The translations under genes were made by a program, and so were the position numbers. DNA of 64,000 nt from an uncultured Actinomycetes bacterium (GTDB taxonomy: Bacteria > Actinomycetota > Actinomycetes > S36-B12 > UBA10799), in assembly GCA_946803585.1 (NCBI GenBank), contig CAMPEQ010000010.1:62001-126000 (forward strand). The letters are read 5' to 3'. Positions 8,344 to 18,005 of this stretch are shown piece after piece (within the stretch, counting starts at the first letter, position 1; each line of letters begins with the position of its first letter). Under the pieces are notes generated by a model. That model made no database searches. It worked only from the letters and a program-made list of their open reading frames with translations, and was not told where the DNA came from.

Positions 8344-8745
8344 GTGAGCGGGATTGCCCTGGCCGGCATTACAAGCGGCCAGATGGTGCAAGAGATCGGT
8401 TACGACGACGACTGCGACGAGGATCTGCGTGCAGCAGTTGTCGCGGCTTCCGGTGCCGAACTACTCGATGAGGACACCGACGAAGTCGTCGATGCCGTGC
8501 TGCTGTGGTTCCGCGAGGAAGACGGCGACCTAGTCGACGCGCTTGTCGACGCAATCACTCCACTGGCCGATCACGGAGTCGTGTGGCTACTCACACCCAA
8601 GGCCGGGCGCGAGGGAAATATCGAACCTGCCGATATCGCCGAGGCAGCGCCGACAGCCGGGCTCCAGCAGACAAGCACGATCAATGCCGCGAACGATTGG
8701 CAAGGCACGCGGCTCGTCTCGCCACGCGCAGCACGCTCCAAGTAG
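8344..8745 (+). CDS. DUF3052 family protein
   Basis: 133 residues. The conserved core is SGQMVQEIGYDDDCDEDLR, then ELLDEDTDEVVDAVLLWFR and DHGVVWLLTPKAGREG, ending with NAANDWQGTRLVSPRAARSK. This actinobacteria-specific family has no established function that I know of; it is strongly acidic and has no membrane segment. The GTG start at 8344 has GGAGG about five bases upstream. In mycobacteria the orthologue (Rv2239c) also sits between ahpE and aceE, and that neighbourhood is kept here, with the peroxiredoxin diverging on one side and aceE starting 116 bases downstream. Confidence 0.9.
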   Translation: MSGIALAGITSGQMVQEIGYDDDCDEDLRAAVVAASGAELLDEDTDEVVDAVLLWFREEDGDLVDALVDAITPLADHGVVWLLTPKAGREGNIEPADIAEAAPTAGLQQTSTINAANDWQGTRLVSPRAARSK

Positions 8746-8861
8746 TTGCGCGATCCAAGCACTTCTGGCCCCACCATTGGTGGTCGACGTTTGCGGGACG
8801 GCGAGAACGGGCAGTAGCCTCAGTGAGAGAGCCGTCACAATAACCCGCTGGGAGTTCAGGT

Positions 8862-11567
8862 ATGGCGCCGCACGATGGAGATTCACGCAGTCAGCTGCCT
8901 AGCCAGTACTTCGATAGCGACCCAACTGAGACCAATGAATGGCGCGAATCCCTTTCCGGCGTGATCGATGGCGCCAGCCCAGCTCGCGCGCGCTACCTAC
9001 TGCTGGAACTTCAACGCCTAGCGGCGGAGCGTGGTCTAGGCGTGCCCGATGTGCGCCAGACCGATTACATCAACAGCATTGCTCCCAAGGACGAGACACC
9101 GTTCCCCGGAGACGAGGCGATCGAACGGCGAATCCGCGCATACGTCCGCTGGAACGCCGCGATCATGGTGCATCGCGCTCAGCGAGAAGGGATCGGCGTC
9201 GGCGGGCACATCTCCTCCTACGCCTCATCGGCCGCGCTCTACGAAGTCGGCATGAATCACTTCTTCCGGGGCCACGACGCCCCCGGTGGCGCTGATCAGA
9301 TCTTCTGGCAGGGGCACGCCTCCCCTGGCGCCTACTCCCGCGCGTACCTTGAAGGGCGACTCAGCGAGAACCAGCTCGACGGGTTCCGGCAAGAGCTCAG
9401 CCACCCCGGTGGCGGCCTGCCGAGTTACCCCCACCCACGGCTCATGCCGAAGTTCTGGGAGTTCCCGACAGTCTCGATGGGGCTGGGGCCGCTTAATGCG
9501 ATCTACCAGGCACGCTTCAACCGGTACTTGGGTGCGCGCGGAATCAAGGACACAAGCCAGCAGCGGGTGTGGGCATTTCTTGGTGACGGCGAGATGGATG
9601 AACCCGAATCCACCGGCGCACTGTGGCTTGCTAGTAGGGAGCGCCTCGACAATCTGACGTTCGTGGTCAACTGCAACCTCCAGCGCCTCGACGGTCCCGT
9701 CCGCGGTAATGGAAAAATCATTCAGGAACTCGAGTCAGTGTTCCGTGGCGCTGGCTGGAACGTCATCAAGGTCGTCTGGGGCCGGGGCTGGGATCCCCTC
9801 ATCGAGGCCGATTCCGACAGTGCACTCGTGGCGTTGATGAATGAGACCAAGGACGGGGACTACCAAACGTTCAAGAGCGAAGACGGCGCCTTCATCCGCG
9901 AACACTTCTTCGGTCGTGATCCACGCACTGCGGAACTCGTCGCTGATTGGAGTGACGAGGACATCTGGCGACTGCAACGTGGCGGGCACGATTACCAGAA
10001 GCTCTACTCGGCATATTCCGCAGCGGTCAACCACACCGGAAAACCCACGGTGATTCTGGCTAAGACCATTAAGGGCTGGACCCTGGGCTCACACTTCGAA
10101 GGCCGCAACTCGACCCACCAGATGAAGCACCTCACCGCGGAGGACCTAAAGGGGTTCCGGGACCGGCTCTACCTCGATATTCCCGATGCAGCTCTGGCCG
10201 ATCCAGAACTCCCGCCGTACTTCCACCCCGGCGCAGACCACGAGACCATCGAGTACATGAAGGAGCGCCGCCGCGCCCTTGGCGGTGGAATACCAGAGCG
10301 GCGGCTCGAGGCCAAACCGCTCGTACTTCCTGGTGACAAGGTCTACGACGTGCTGAAGCGAGGGTCGGGCAAACAACCCGTCGCCACCACGATGGCGTTC
10401 GTTCGGCTGTTCAAAGAGTTACTCAAGGATGCGAATATCGGACCGCGGTGGGTGCCAATTATTCCCGACGAGGCACGCACCTTCGGTATGGATGCCATGT
10501 TCCCAACCCAGAAGATCTACAACCCCGCCGGGCAAACCTACCTGTCCGTTGACCGCGACCTGTTCCTGTCCTACAAAGAGAGCGAATCAGGCCAGATCCT
10601 GCACGAGGGCATCACGGAGGCTGGCTCAACTGCGTCCTTCCTCGCCGCTGGATCGTCGTACGCGACCCACGGCGAAGTCATGATTCCGGTGTACATCTTC
10701 TATTCCATGTTCGGGTTCCAAAGGACAGGGGACTCCCTGTGGGCGGCGATGGACCAGATGGTGCGCGGATTCCTACTCGGTGCGACCGCTGGCCGAACGA
10801 CACTCAACGGTGAGGGGCTCCAGCATCAAGACGGGCACTCCCAACTTCTTGCGTCGACGAACCCTGCGGTTCTCGCCTATGACCCGGCATTTGGTTACGA
10901 GATAGCCCACATCGTGCAGGACGGGCTCCGCCGCATGATGGGCGAAGATCCCGAGAACCTCTTCTACTATCTGACCGTTTACAACGAGCCCTACCCCCAG
11001 CCAACACAGCCAGCCGAGGTCGACGTCGAGGGGATCCTCGCCGGAATGCACCTCATCGAGGCTGCGGCCAACCCCGGACGTAACGACGATCCACTTCAGC
11101 TGTTGGCAAGTGGAGTCGCGGTGCAATGGGCTCTTAGAGCTCAGCAACTACTGCGCGACGATTGGGACGTTGCAGCCGAGGTTTGGTCGGTGACGAGTTG
11201 GAATGAGCTGCGCCGCGATGGCCTGCAGGCCGACCACCACAACCTGCTCGAACCTGAAAATGAGCCTGTTGTCCCCCACGTGACGCGTGCACTTGCCGAT
11301 CGGCCAGGTTCTGTCATCGCTGTATCAGACTTCGTCGAGGCCACCCAGGACCAAATTCGTCCATGGGTTCCGAATCCCTTCATGTCACTTGGGACGGACG
11401 GCTGGGGCATGTCTGACACCCGTTCTGCGCTTCGTCGGCACTTCCTCGTCGATGCTGAGTCGATAACCGTCGCCGCACTATCGTCACTGGCCAAGCAGGG
11501 AATCGTTGACAGCTCAGTTGTGACAGAGGCGATCGAGCGCTACGAGTTGACCACGATCAAACCGTAA
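8862..11567 (+). CDS. aceE: pyruvate dehydrogenase E1 component, homodimeric type
   Basis: 901 residues, the usual length of the AceE family. It decarboxylates pyruvate with thiamine diphosphate and passes the acetyl group to the lipoyl domain of E2. Visible landmarks: [20 protein letters not shown] near residue 115, the ThDP/Mg motif [10 protein letters not shown] near 240 with [15 protein letters not shown] following, and C-terminal-domain motifs [15 protein letters not shown] near 650 and FLVDAESI near the end. GGGAG lies upstream of the ATG. Many actinobacteria use this E1 in a mixed pyruvate/2-oxoglutarate dehydrogenase supercomplex. No E2 or E3 gene is in the window. A long hairpin follows the stop. 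Confidence 0.97.
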   Translation: MAPHDGDSRSQLPSQYFDSDPTETNEWRESLSGVIDGASPARARYLLLELQRLAAERGLGVPDVRQTDYINSIAPKDETPFPGDEAIERRIRAYVRWNAAIMVHRAQREGIGVGGHISSYASSAALYEVGMNHFFRGHDAPGGADQIFWQGHASPGAYSRAYLEGRLSENQLDGFRQELSHPGGGLPSYPHPRLMPKFWEFPTVSMGLGPLNAIYQARFNRYLGARGIKDTSQQRVWAFLGDGEMDEPESTGALWLASRERLDNLTFVVNCNLQRLDGPVRGNGKIIQELESVFRGAGWNVIKVVWGRGWDPLIEADSDSALVALMNETKDGDYQTFKSEDGAFIREHFFGRDPRTAELVADWSDEDIWRLQRGGHDYQKLYSAYSAAVNHTGKPTVILAKTIKGWTLGSHFEGRNSTHQMKHLTAEDLKGFRDRLYLDIPDAALADPELPPYFHPGADHETIEYMKERRRALGGGIPERRLEAKPLVLPGDKVYDVLKRGSGKQPVATTMAFVRLFKELLKDANIGPRWVPIIPDEARTFGMDAMFPTQKIYNPAGQTYLSVDRDLFLSYKESESGQILHEGITEAGSTASFLAAGSSYATHGEVMIPVYIFYSMFGFQRTGDSLWAAMDQMVRGFLLGATAGRTTLNGEGLQHQDGHSQLLASTNPAVLAYDPAFGYEIAHIVQDGLRRMMGEDPENLFYYLTVYNEPYPQPTQPAEVDVEGILAGMHLIEAAANPGRNDDPLQLLASGVAVQWALRAQQLLRDDWDVAAEVWSVTSWNELRRDGLQADHHNLLEPENEPVVPHVTRALADRPGSVIAVSDFVEATQDQIRPWVPNPFMSLGTDGWGMSDTRSALRRHFLVDAESITVAALSSLAKQGIVDSSVVTEAIERYELTTIKP

Positions 11568-11605
11568 GCAGCTCTACTGCCTCGTGGCCCAACGACCTCC
11601 AACGA

Positions 11606-11659
11606 CTAAACGCCTGGTGGCGCCGTCCCTAACGGGATCCGGCGCCACCAGGCGTTTAG
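11606..11659. terminator. long perfect stem-loop, bidirectional terminator
   Basis: A 19-bp perfect stem (11606-11624 with 11641-11659) around a 16-base loop, between the converging ends of aceE (11567) and the repeat-rich surface protein gene (11673). The stem begins and ends A/T-rich, so either strand yields a hairpin with a short U-containing arm end. Confidence 0.75.
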
Positions 11660-11672
11660 CTGCGTGTAGTGG

Positions 11673-13751
11673 TTAGACCGTCCGCCGACGGTATGCCCAC
11701 ACTCCCACGGCTCCACCGGCAATGAGGCCCAGCGCAGCGAGTCCGAAGACCAAACCATTGCTTGAACCAGAAGGCGCGGCTGCCAGGGTGAGTTGGTAGA
11801 CACCAGAGGTGACGACGGGGCCGCCGCTAGCGGTTGCGGGGCCGTAAGGGATGTTCTCTCCGGCGGCGCCGACCTGCTGTAGTGCGTTGATCTGGCCGAC
11901 CTGCTCAGCGTAGCCCTGCTGAGCCGTCTTGCCAGTTGCCGCGAGCTTCTCTGATCCTTGCTCGCGTAGATCGACTGCGCCTTGCTCTGCTTGGGCGATT
12001 CCATCAACAGCAGCGGGAAGGCCATCCGCCAACGTGGTTGCGCCCTCCGCCGCGGGAACTAAGCCATCGGCCAGTTCCGTCGTCCCGTCCGCAAGTTGCT
12101 GAGATCCACTCGCAGCATCGGCTAGACCATCAGCCAATTGCTGCGAGCCGGGAGCAGCTGCCGCAAGTCCCGCAGCCAAATCACTGGACCCAACTGTGAG
12201 AACGTCAATCGCGGGATCGTCCTCTGTGCCAAGCAAAGATGCTTGGATTCCGAGAAGAACTGTATTGATCAGCACCGGAAGCTGCGGGCCAAGAACGGCA
12301 GCAACGCCACTCGCGTAATCGATGTACCCGTCTGCGACCGCTTTGAGCTGAGCGCAGGTGTAGGGAGCAACGATGGCATCGCATCCCGCGTTCAGGCTAG
12401 CCACTCCATACAGCCCTGCAATTGCCGTCTTGGCTTGCGTGGGGCTAGGAATGGTCCCAAACACCGGGTCGTCCCCACCATTGGCAATGATGTTGAGAGC
12501 GCTCAGCGCATACTGGTATTCCTCGTTCTCGGCAAGCTGTCCTTCAACCGTTGCAGGGAGCTTGTTGACCGCAAGCTGAAGTGATGCCAATCCTGCGGCA
12601 ATTTTTGCCGAGCCCGCGGCTGCGCCTTTCGGACCATTCAGTCCTGCGGCGAGTGCTTCCGAACCCGCTGCGGCTCCGTCTGGACCGTTGAGTCCAGCCG
12701 CCAGCTGACCAGCGCCATCCTCCAGTTTCTTGGCCCCAGGAACTGCCGTGTTCGTCAACCCATTCGCCAGTTCGCTAGCACCAGATGACGCGGTCTCTAG
12801 TCCGGCGAGTAGCTGCGCCGCTCCGTCTTGGAGCTTGAGCAGGTTCTCGCTGATTTCTGTTCCGGCGTCATAGATCTGAGTTCCGACCTGGGCACCGCCG
12901 GTGAAGGCGGTCTTCGCCGTCACTACCGATGGATTGTCCAAGGGGACGATTGGGAGGAAGGTGAACTCGGCCTCAGGCAGCGTTCCCTCAGTGATCCGAG
13001 TCTGGTAGCTGAAGCTCGACACTGGATCACCTAGTGGGGCGAACAAGACCAACGAATACGACAGCTTCGTGCCGCCAGTTCCGTTACCTCCGATGGATGC
13101 ACCCTTTGCGGTGATCTCATTGAAGCCCTGAGGAAGGGTGATATCGACTGACCCTCCGATTGGGAGGTCAACCTCTTCCTCTTGGGTAATCGTGTTACCA
13201 GCCGCGTCTTGGTAGGTGACGGTCTGCTTGCTCTTACCGCTATTTACGACGGTGTACTCAACATCGAGAAGACCCGTCTTACCAACGACATCCTTGGCGT
13301 CGATGGGCTTGCCATCGAGGGTGACTTTGGTCTGAACGCTCAGAACGTCTTGAGTCGCGGTGGAGTAGGTCCGCTGCTCTTCGGAGCCGTTGACGTCGAG
13401 GTTGAATACCGCGTCGTTGTTCTCCACTGGCACCGAACCGAAACCATCTAGGTTACGGACGCTGTCGGTCCCAATCGGCACATTGACAGTCATATTGCCG
13501 TCGCCGACCGCGGAGACCTGCGTGACCATAGCGGTCGAGTTGATGGTGCCGTCGGCGTCACCGGACATCGTGACCGACTTGCGAACCGTCGAGCTCGGCG
13601 CCTCAGCAGAGGTCGATGCGACCGAAGTCGGTGCGGAGGTCTCAGCGGCTACTGGCGCAGCGACGCCAGCTGCGGCGCCGAATACCGCTACCAAACCAGT
13701 CGCAGCAACGACTGTTTTTGCTGCGCCCATGCGGGTTGCTTTCTTCGTCAT
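11673..13751 (-). CDS. secreted, membrane-anchored repeat protein (YhgE-like repeats)
   Basis: 692 residues, function unknown. A signal-type hydrophobic segment (TVVAATGLVAVFGAAAGVAA) near residues 13-32 is followed by about 220 residues of beta-rich sequence, then a long helical region with tandem short repeats such as QLADGLADAASGSQQLADG and two near-identical copies of AAGLNGP-GAAAGS. Those ADG/LAxGL repeats resemble the coiled-coil regions of YhgE/Pip and MMPL-associated proteins. A C-terminal membrane helix (LVFGLAALGLIAGGAVGVWA) ends in YRRRTV, so most of the protein is probably outside. One Cys pair lies near the centre (NAGCDAIVAPYTC). Start ATG 13751 follows GAAGGG. It starts 19 bases after the upstream gene, implying an operon. 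Confidence 0.82.
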   Translation of the reverse strand: MTKKATRMGAAKTVVAATGLVAVFGAAAGVAAPVAAETSAPTSVASTSAEAPSSTVRKSVTMSGDADGTINSTAMVTQVSAVGDGNMTVNVPIGTDSVRNLDGFGSVPVENNDAVFNLDVNGSEEQRTYSTATQDVLSVQTKVTLDGKPIDAKDVVGKTGLLDVEYTVVNSGKSKQTVTYQDAAGNTITQEEEVDLPIGGSVDITLPQGFNEITAKGASIGGNGTGGTKLSYSLVLFAPLGDPVSSFSYQTRITEGTLPEAEFTFLPIVPLDNPSVVTAKTAFTGGAQVGTQIYDAGTEISENLLKLQDGAAQLLAGLETASSGASELANGLTNTAVPGAKKLEDGAGQLAAGLNGPDGAAAGSEALAAGLNGPKGAAAGSAKIAAGLASLQLAVNKLPATVEGQLAENEEYQYALSALNIIANGGDDPVFGTIPSPTQAKTAIAGLYGVASLNAGCDAIVAPYTCAQLKAVADGYIDYASGVAAVLGPQLPVLINTVLLGIQASLLGTEDDPAIDVLTVGSSDLAAGLAAAAPGSQQLADGLADAASGSQQLADGTTELADGLVPAAEGATTLADGLPAAVDGIAQAEQGAVDLREQGSEKLAATGKTAQQGYAEQVGQINALQQVGAAGENIPYGPATASGGPVVTSGVYQLTLAAAPSGSSNGLVFGLAALGLIAGGAVGVWAYRRRTV

Positions 13752-13770
13752 TGTGATTGACCCTTCGTGA

Positions 13771-14328
13771 CTAAACGCTGAGGACGTCGGAGTTGTCCGA
13801 CTTCGAGGCTGAGGTGGGAGTGGCCGATTTGTCTTCGGGCACTTCTTCTTCAAGTAGGTTCATGAACCCAGCGACGATCAATCCCATTGCTACACCAAGA
13901 AGTGTCCCGTTGGCGGTAATGAGCGATTCGCTGAGGAAGTTTTGCGGAGCATTCTCGAAGCTGGTCTGGTAGGCACCGACCATGGTTGCGGTACCGAGCA
14001 GCAGTGCCCAGAAGGGAACCTTGTCCCGAGAGAGGGCCGCGATCGCGGTAACGATGATGAGCACGATCCCGGAGGTGATGATCTGCGATCCAACCGTTTG
14101 AGGCAGGAGAGCGGCCTGAACGCCGAACGCGACCCATGCCAGAAGGAAACCGATGACGAAGGCAACGATCCGCATGATCGGACCACCCTGCTTAACAATC
14201 CCGAGGACAACACCCACTCCGCCGGTGAACAAGATGCCCGCCAGTGGGACGCCAAGCGCGGATCCCACGTACAAGCCAAGTGCTGTCACGACGACAAGCA
14301 AAAGGCCGCCAACTACGATTTTCTTCAT
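13771..14328 (-). CDS. polytopic membrane protein of unknown function
   Basis: 185 residues with about six hydrophobic segments, for example VVGGLLLVVVTALGLYVG, IVAFVIGFLLAWVAFG, IITSGIVLIIVTAIAAL and LLGVAMGLIVAGFMNLL, and a short hydrophilic acidic C-terminus (EEEVPEDKSATPTSASKS). No family recognised. GGAGGATGG precedes the ATG at 14328. It is the first gene of a two-gene operon with the repeat-rich surface protein 19 bases downstream, so the pair may form one envelope complex; this is inferred from gene order only. Confidence 0.8.
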   Translation of the reverse strand: MKKIVVGGLLLVVVTALGLYVGSALGVPLAGILFTGGVGVVLGIVKQGGPIMRIVAFVIGFLLAWVAFGVQAALLPQTVGSQIITSGIVLIIVTAIAALSRDKVPFWALLLGTATMVGAYQTSFENAPQNFLSESLITANGTLLGVAMGLIVAGFMNLLEEEVPEDKSATPTSASKSDNSDVLSV

Positions 14329-14611
14329 GATCCATCCTCCGACCGAGTGTTGCGATTACTCGTAATGTAGAACAAACGAGAACGTAATGCGCGTGTAAAG
14401 GTCAATAGTTGGCGCGCTATGTGCAACTTTCTTTCACTCAGATGGACGGTAGCGATTTCTGAACACCTGTGGACTATCCCTCCAACTGCACTTTCTAGCT
14501 CGTCGGCGAGAGCGAGTTCCCAGAGTTCCTGTTGAGTCGCAGCGTCTTTCACAGTGGTAGCCGATTCACAAACCTGTAAAGGCGGGGGCCAGTTCGCCAG
14601 TGTCCAGCGGT

Positions 14612-16096
14612 CTACGACCCGCTGGGCCCTGGTGGCCACTTCAGTAACGGAAAGTCAGGAATGTAGCCGCTTCCCTCGCCCAAGAGTTCAGTTGTTCGGC
14701 TCTCACTCGGAAAGAGCCCTTGTTGGACCCACTCATTCAGTAGCTGTACGGAGCCGAGTACCGACTCAGTGGTGAAGCTGCAATGTCCGGCTCCGGGCAC
14801 CGGCTCCTCCCCGCTCGGGTAGAACGCTGGGGGGCCAACCACATGTGGCGCCAGCAGGCGACGCGCTTCGGCTCCGCTCTCATTGGCCGCGGTCACCAAC
14901 GCACCTTCGTTATTCAAAATGGCCGCGGGATCAAACTCGGTATGAAGCGTGACGGTGGGGACCCTTGTGTTGCCAGATAGACCTGGTGACTCGTTGGCCT
15001 TCGTTCTGGCCCCTGGATTCGGGGCAACGCGAGTGCCTTTTCCGATCTTCTTCAGGTACTTGAGTGTCGCGCCGGGTTCCTTGTCGTCAATCTTGTCGCG
15101 CTCGTCAACCGTAAACCGAGCCAGATAATCGGTTCCGACATTCGAAGAGATGTTCCCACCCATTTCTTGCTCGATCGCAAAGCGATCGAAGGTGCTTCGC
15201 CCAAGCACCGTCTTCAGCCCTGCGGCGATTGTCTCGGCCTGCCCACTAATCCCCGCGCCTGAGTTTGTCGCAGTCTTGGGTGGTATCTCACCGACAGGCC
15301 CGATCACAGCAAGCTTGATCGCGCCTTCACCGAACTTGTCCTTCGCAGCCTTGCGAACCTGTTTCATGGCGCCCGCGTAGTTCGAGGCCGCGTCTTGTGG
15401 CGAGTCATAGTTTGCGAGCTTCATCTTTGGATACAGCAGTTGCTTCACTGCGAATGCCGCATCCAAGGCCACGTCGTAGTTGCGCGTCAGGCCTGCGAGG
15501 GTCCCGCACATGCCGAAGGCGCCGGTTACCCAGTCCCGGTCCTCTGCCAAGTTGATACTGGCCAGAGCGCCGTTCGATGGCCCCCATGTGTAGACCCGGT
15601 TTGGGACCGCCACGTTGTCCTTGAACTGCTCGTAGAGGGCATCCGCGGCGGCGATCTGCTCATCCACTCGCCATCCCCCGCCCGTCGCTGCGGCCCCGGC
15701 GAGCGCATAACCGGACTCCAGCAAACTTGCCTCTACATCCTTGCTCCCCAGCGTCCAGTTAGGGGCGACCGAGAGTTCCGCTGCGGTTTGGGTAGCCGGC
15801 GCCTGTCCATTGCCACCGCGGGTCTCGTGGGAATAGAGCATCAGACTGCCGTTCCATGTCCGTGGCATTTGAATTCGGAACGGGTACCCGGCGATCTCGC
15901 CCTGGCATGTCTGATCTGTGCATGGGGTGAAGAAGACGTTCTCGCTGAGATTTGTGACGTTCGGATCGGGATCCGCACCGCCGTCGCTGCACGCTGCCAA
16001 CCCCAGCGCGGCGATTGTGCCTATCGCTAAGAGGGTTGCTCTACCACGGAGTGTGCTGCGCCGAGCGAAGTTCATAGCCACGTCGGTCATATTCAC
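14612..16096 (-). CDS. lipoprotein with alpha/beta-hydrolase fold
   Basis: 494 residues. A signal peptide with lipobox LGLAAC (Cys near residue 36) predicts a lipid-anchored extracytoplasmic protein. The mature part starts with a beta-rich stretch (EIAGYPFRIQMPRTWNGSLM), then YSHETRGGNG, which fits an oxyanion region, and a nucleophile elbow GPSNGA near 180 (G-x-S-x-G). A late His in EPVPGAGHCSF near 450 could complete a catalytic triad. Resembles large secreted esterases or peptidases of the alpha/beta-hydrolase fold; substrate unknown. Start uncertain: GTG 16096, ATG 16090 or ATG 16075 all precede the signal peptide. Confidence 0.8.
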   Translation of the reverse strand: MNMTDVAMNFARRSTLRGRATLLAIGTIAALGLAACSDGGADPDPNVTNLSENVFFTPCTDQTCQGEIAGYPFRIQMPRTWNGSLMLYSHETRGGNGQAPATQTAAELSVAPNWTLGSKDVEASLLESGYALAGAAATGGGWRVDEQIAAADALYEQFKDNVAVPNRVYTWGPSNGALASINLAEDRDWVTGAFGMCGTLAGLTRNYDVALDAAFAVKQLLYPKMKLANYDSPQDAASNYAGAMKQVRKAAKDKFGEGAIKLAVIGPVGEIPPKTATNSGAGISGQAETIAAGLKTVLGRSTFDRFAIEQEMGGNISSNVGTDYLARFTVDERDKIDDKEPGATLKYLKKIGKGTRVAPNPGARTKANESPGLSGNTRVPTVTLHTEFDPAAILNNEGALVTAANESGAEARRLLAPHVVGPPAFYPSGEEPVPGAGHCSFTTESVLGSVQLLNEWVQQGLFPSESRTTELLGEGSGYIPDFPLLKWPPGPSGS

Positions 16097-16181
16097 ACGA
16101 CCTGTAGGCGATTATCGAGCGCCGACACGCTCAAGGGGTGTTCGGGCTGTGTTCGGGCACGGCCGAACCATGGAAAGAAAG

Positions 16182-16254
16182 TAGCCCCGACGGGATTCGA
16201 ACCCGCGCTACCGCCTTGAGAGGGCGGCGTGCTAGGCCGCTACACAACGGGGCC
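16182..16254 (-). tRNA. tRNA-Glu (anticodon CTC)
   Basis: A 73-nt cloverleaf with acceptor GGCCCCG/CGGGGCT (terminal G-U), discriminator A, anticodon loop CTCTCAA giving CTC, and T-arm GCGGG-TTCGAAT-CCCGT. CCA is not encoded. It lies downstream of gltX together with tRNA-Gln. Confidence 0.95.
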
Positions 16255-16329
16255 CTAGACGGTATTGCTAGAAAAGCTGCTAAATCTGTAACGCTACGAA
16301 ATCTAAACCTAGGTCCAGATTGTAATGCG

Positions 16330-16401
16330 CTGGGGTACCAGGACTCGAACCTAGACTAACTGAACCAGAATCAGTTGGGCTGCCAATTACCCCATACCCC
16401 A
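16330..16401 (-). tRNA. tRNA-Gln (anticodon CTG)
   Basis: A 72-nt cloverleaf with acceptor TGGGGTA/TACCCCA (first pair U-A), discriminator G, anticodon loop TTCTGGT giving CTG, and T-loop TTCGAGT. The U1-A72 pair is typical of bacterial tRNA-Gln. It lies between gltX and tRNA-Glu on the same strand. Confidence 0.95.
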
Positions 16402-16473
16402 CCAGTCGGCAATCAGTGTACGCACCAATGGGATCGCGATCTTTACGACCCCTACACCCGACCCGTTCAGACA

Positions 16474-17958
16474 CTACCGGGCTGCACTGTCCAACCGCTC
16501 CAACGAGCGTTCGCGGCCCAGCAATTCCATCGATTCGAATAGCGGTGGCGATACCCGACGGCCGGTAATCGCCACCCGAACCGGACCAAATGCAAGCCGT
16601 GGCTTAAGGCCTCGCTCCTCAATTAGTGATTGCCGTAGCGCCTCTTCAATTGAGGTCGTTGTCCATTCAGACAGCCCGTCTAACGCAGCGCGCGCGGCCG
16701 CAAGAACCTCCAGCCCCGCTTCGTTCAATAGCTTCTGAGCATCGGCTTCATCCAGCTCAAATGGCTTACTCCCCGGTTCGCCCGCATAGAGGAATCCGAC
16801 CATGCCGGGTGCCTGGCTGAGCACCTCCATCCGCGTGCTGATGTGCGGCACGGCTTCACGCAACAAAGTCAACTGCTCCTGCGTCGGACCTGCGGGTAGG
16901 GTCCCATCGGTCACCAAGTACGGCACGATCCGCTCGGCGAGGTCGTTGGGTTCCAGCGCCCTGATCCAATCGCCATTGATGGCCGTGCACTTCTTGATGT
17001 CGAATCGCGCCGGATTCGGATTGACCCGGGATACATCAAAGGCTTCTGCTAGCTGCTCAAGGGAGAAGAACTCAACGTCACCACCAAGTGACCATCCGAG
17101 CAGCGCGAGGTAGTTGACCAGTCCCTCCGGTAAAAAGCCGAGGCGTTCGTAATGAGAGAAGCTCGCCTCTGGATCACGCTTCGAGAGCTTCTTATTTCCC
17201 TCCCCCATCACGTAGGGCAAGTGAGCGAACTTAGGCATGACGCCGCTGCCGATCCCCAACTCGATGAGTGCCTGATGCAGAGCGAGTTGTCGAGGCGTGC
17301 TCGAGAGTAAATCCTCACCACGCAGAACGTGGGTAATACCCATGAGGGCATCGTCGGTCGGGTTGACCAGGGTGTACAGCGGATCCCCGTTCGCCCGAAC
17401 AAGGACGAAGTCGGGAACAAATGCCGAGCCGAAGCTGACCTCTCCCCTGACTAAGTCTTCCCAGACCCAGTCCTGATCCGGCATCCGGAAGCGAGTGACT
17501 GAGGTGCGTCCCTGCTCCTGGAACTGCTCAATCTGTACATCAGTGAGATCGCGACACTTCCCGTCGTAACCTGATTCACGGCCTTCCTTACGCGCTAGCT
17601 CGCGACGTTCAGTGAGCTCGTCTGCGGTACAGAAGCAACGGTAGGTATAGCCACCTCCGGTGAGCTTGGCGATCACCTCTTGATAGATATCGCCTCGCTC
17701 GCTTTGGCGGTACGGCCCATACTCGCCGCCTACCTCGGGGCCCTCATCCCAATCCAATCCGAGCCAACGCAGTGAGTGCAGCAATGCCTCGTAGGAGCCC
17801 TCACTGTCGCGGGCAGCGTCGGTGTCCTCAATCCGGAAGACGAACGTACCGCCGGTGTGACGCGCATAAGCCCAGTTGAACAGGGCGGTTCGCAACATCC
17901 CGACGTGTGGATCTCCCGTTGGTGACGGGCAAAATCGGACCCGAACTGCACTACTCAC
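16474..17958 (-). CDS. gltX: glutamyl-tRNA synthetase
   Basis: 494 residues of class I GluRS. The HIGH-type motif is in RFCPSPTGDPHVGMLRTALF near residues 8-25 and the KMSKS-type motif is KLSKRDPEASFSHY near 255. It charges tRNA-Glu, and in an organism with GatCAB it is expected also to misacylate tRNA-Gln; both tRNAs lie just downstream. The GTG start at 17958 has GAGGAG six bases upstream, so the open frame reaching 18054 is over-long. It follows cimA with 47 bases between and is probably co-transcribed with it. Confidence 0.96.
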   Translation of the reverse strand: MSSAVRVRFCPSPTGDPHVGMLRTALFNWAYARHTGGTFVFRIEDTDAARDSEGSYEALLHSLRWLGLDWDEGPEVGGEYGPYRQSERGDIYQEVIAKLTGGGYTYRCFCTADELTERRELARKEGRESGYDGKCRDLTDVQIEQFQEQGRTSVTRFRMPDQDWVWEDLVRGEVSFGSAFVPDFVLVRANGDPLYTLVNPTDDALMGITHVLRGEDLLSSTPRQLALHQALIELGIGSGVMPKFAHLPYVMGEGNKKLSKRDPEASFSHYERLGFLPEGLVNYLALLGWSLGGDVEFFSLEQLAEAFDVSRVNPNPARFDIKKCTAINGDWIRALEPNDLAERIVPYLVTDGTLPAGPTQEQLTLLREAVPHISTRMEVLSQAPGMVGFLYAGEPGSKPFELDEADAQKLLNEAGLEVLAAARAALDGLSEWTTTSIEEALRQSLIEERGLKPRLAFGPVRVAITGRRVSPPLFESMELLGRERSLERLDSAAR

Positions 17959-18005
17959 TTGCGCTCCTCGTTGTCGAACTTCTCGCGGCGTACCTAGCTG
18001 ACGTT

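Noticed and set aside
14325-14639. Minus-strand frame of 104 codons upstream of the membrane operon
   Set aside because: No ribosome-binding site, runs into the next gene and has no conserved look; the region more likely holds the operon promoter.
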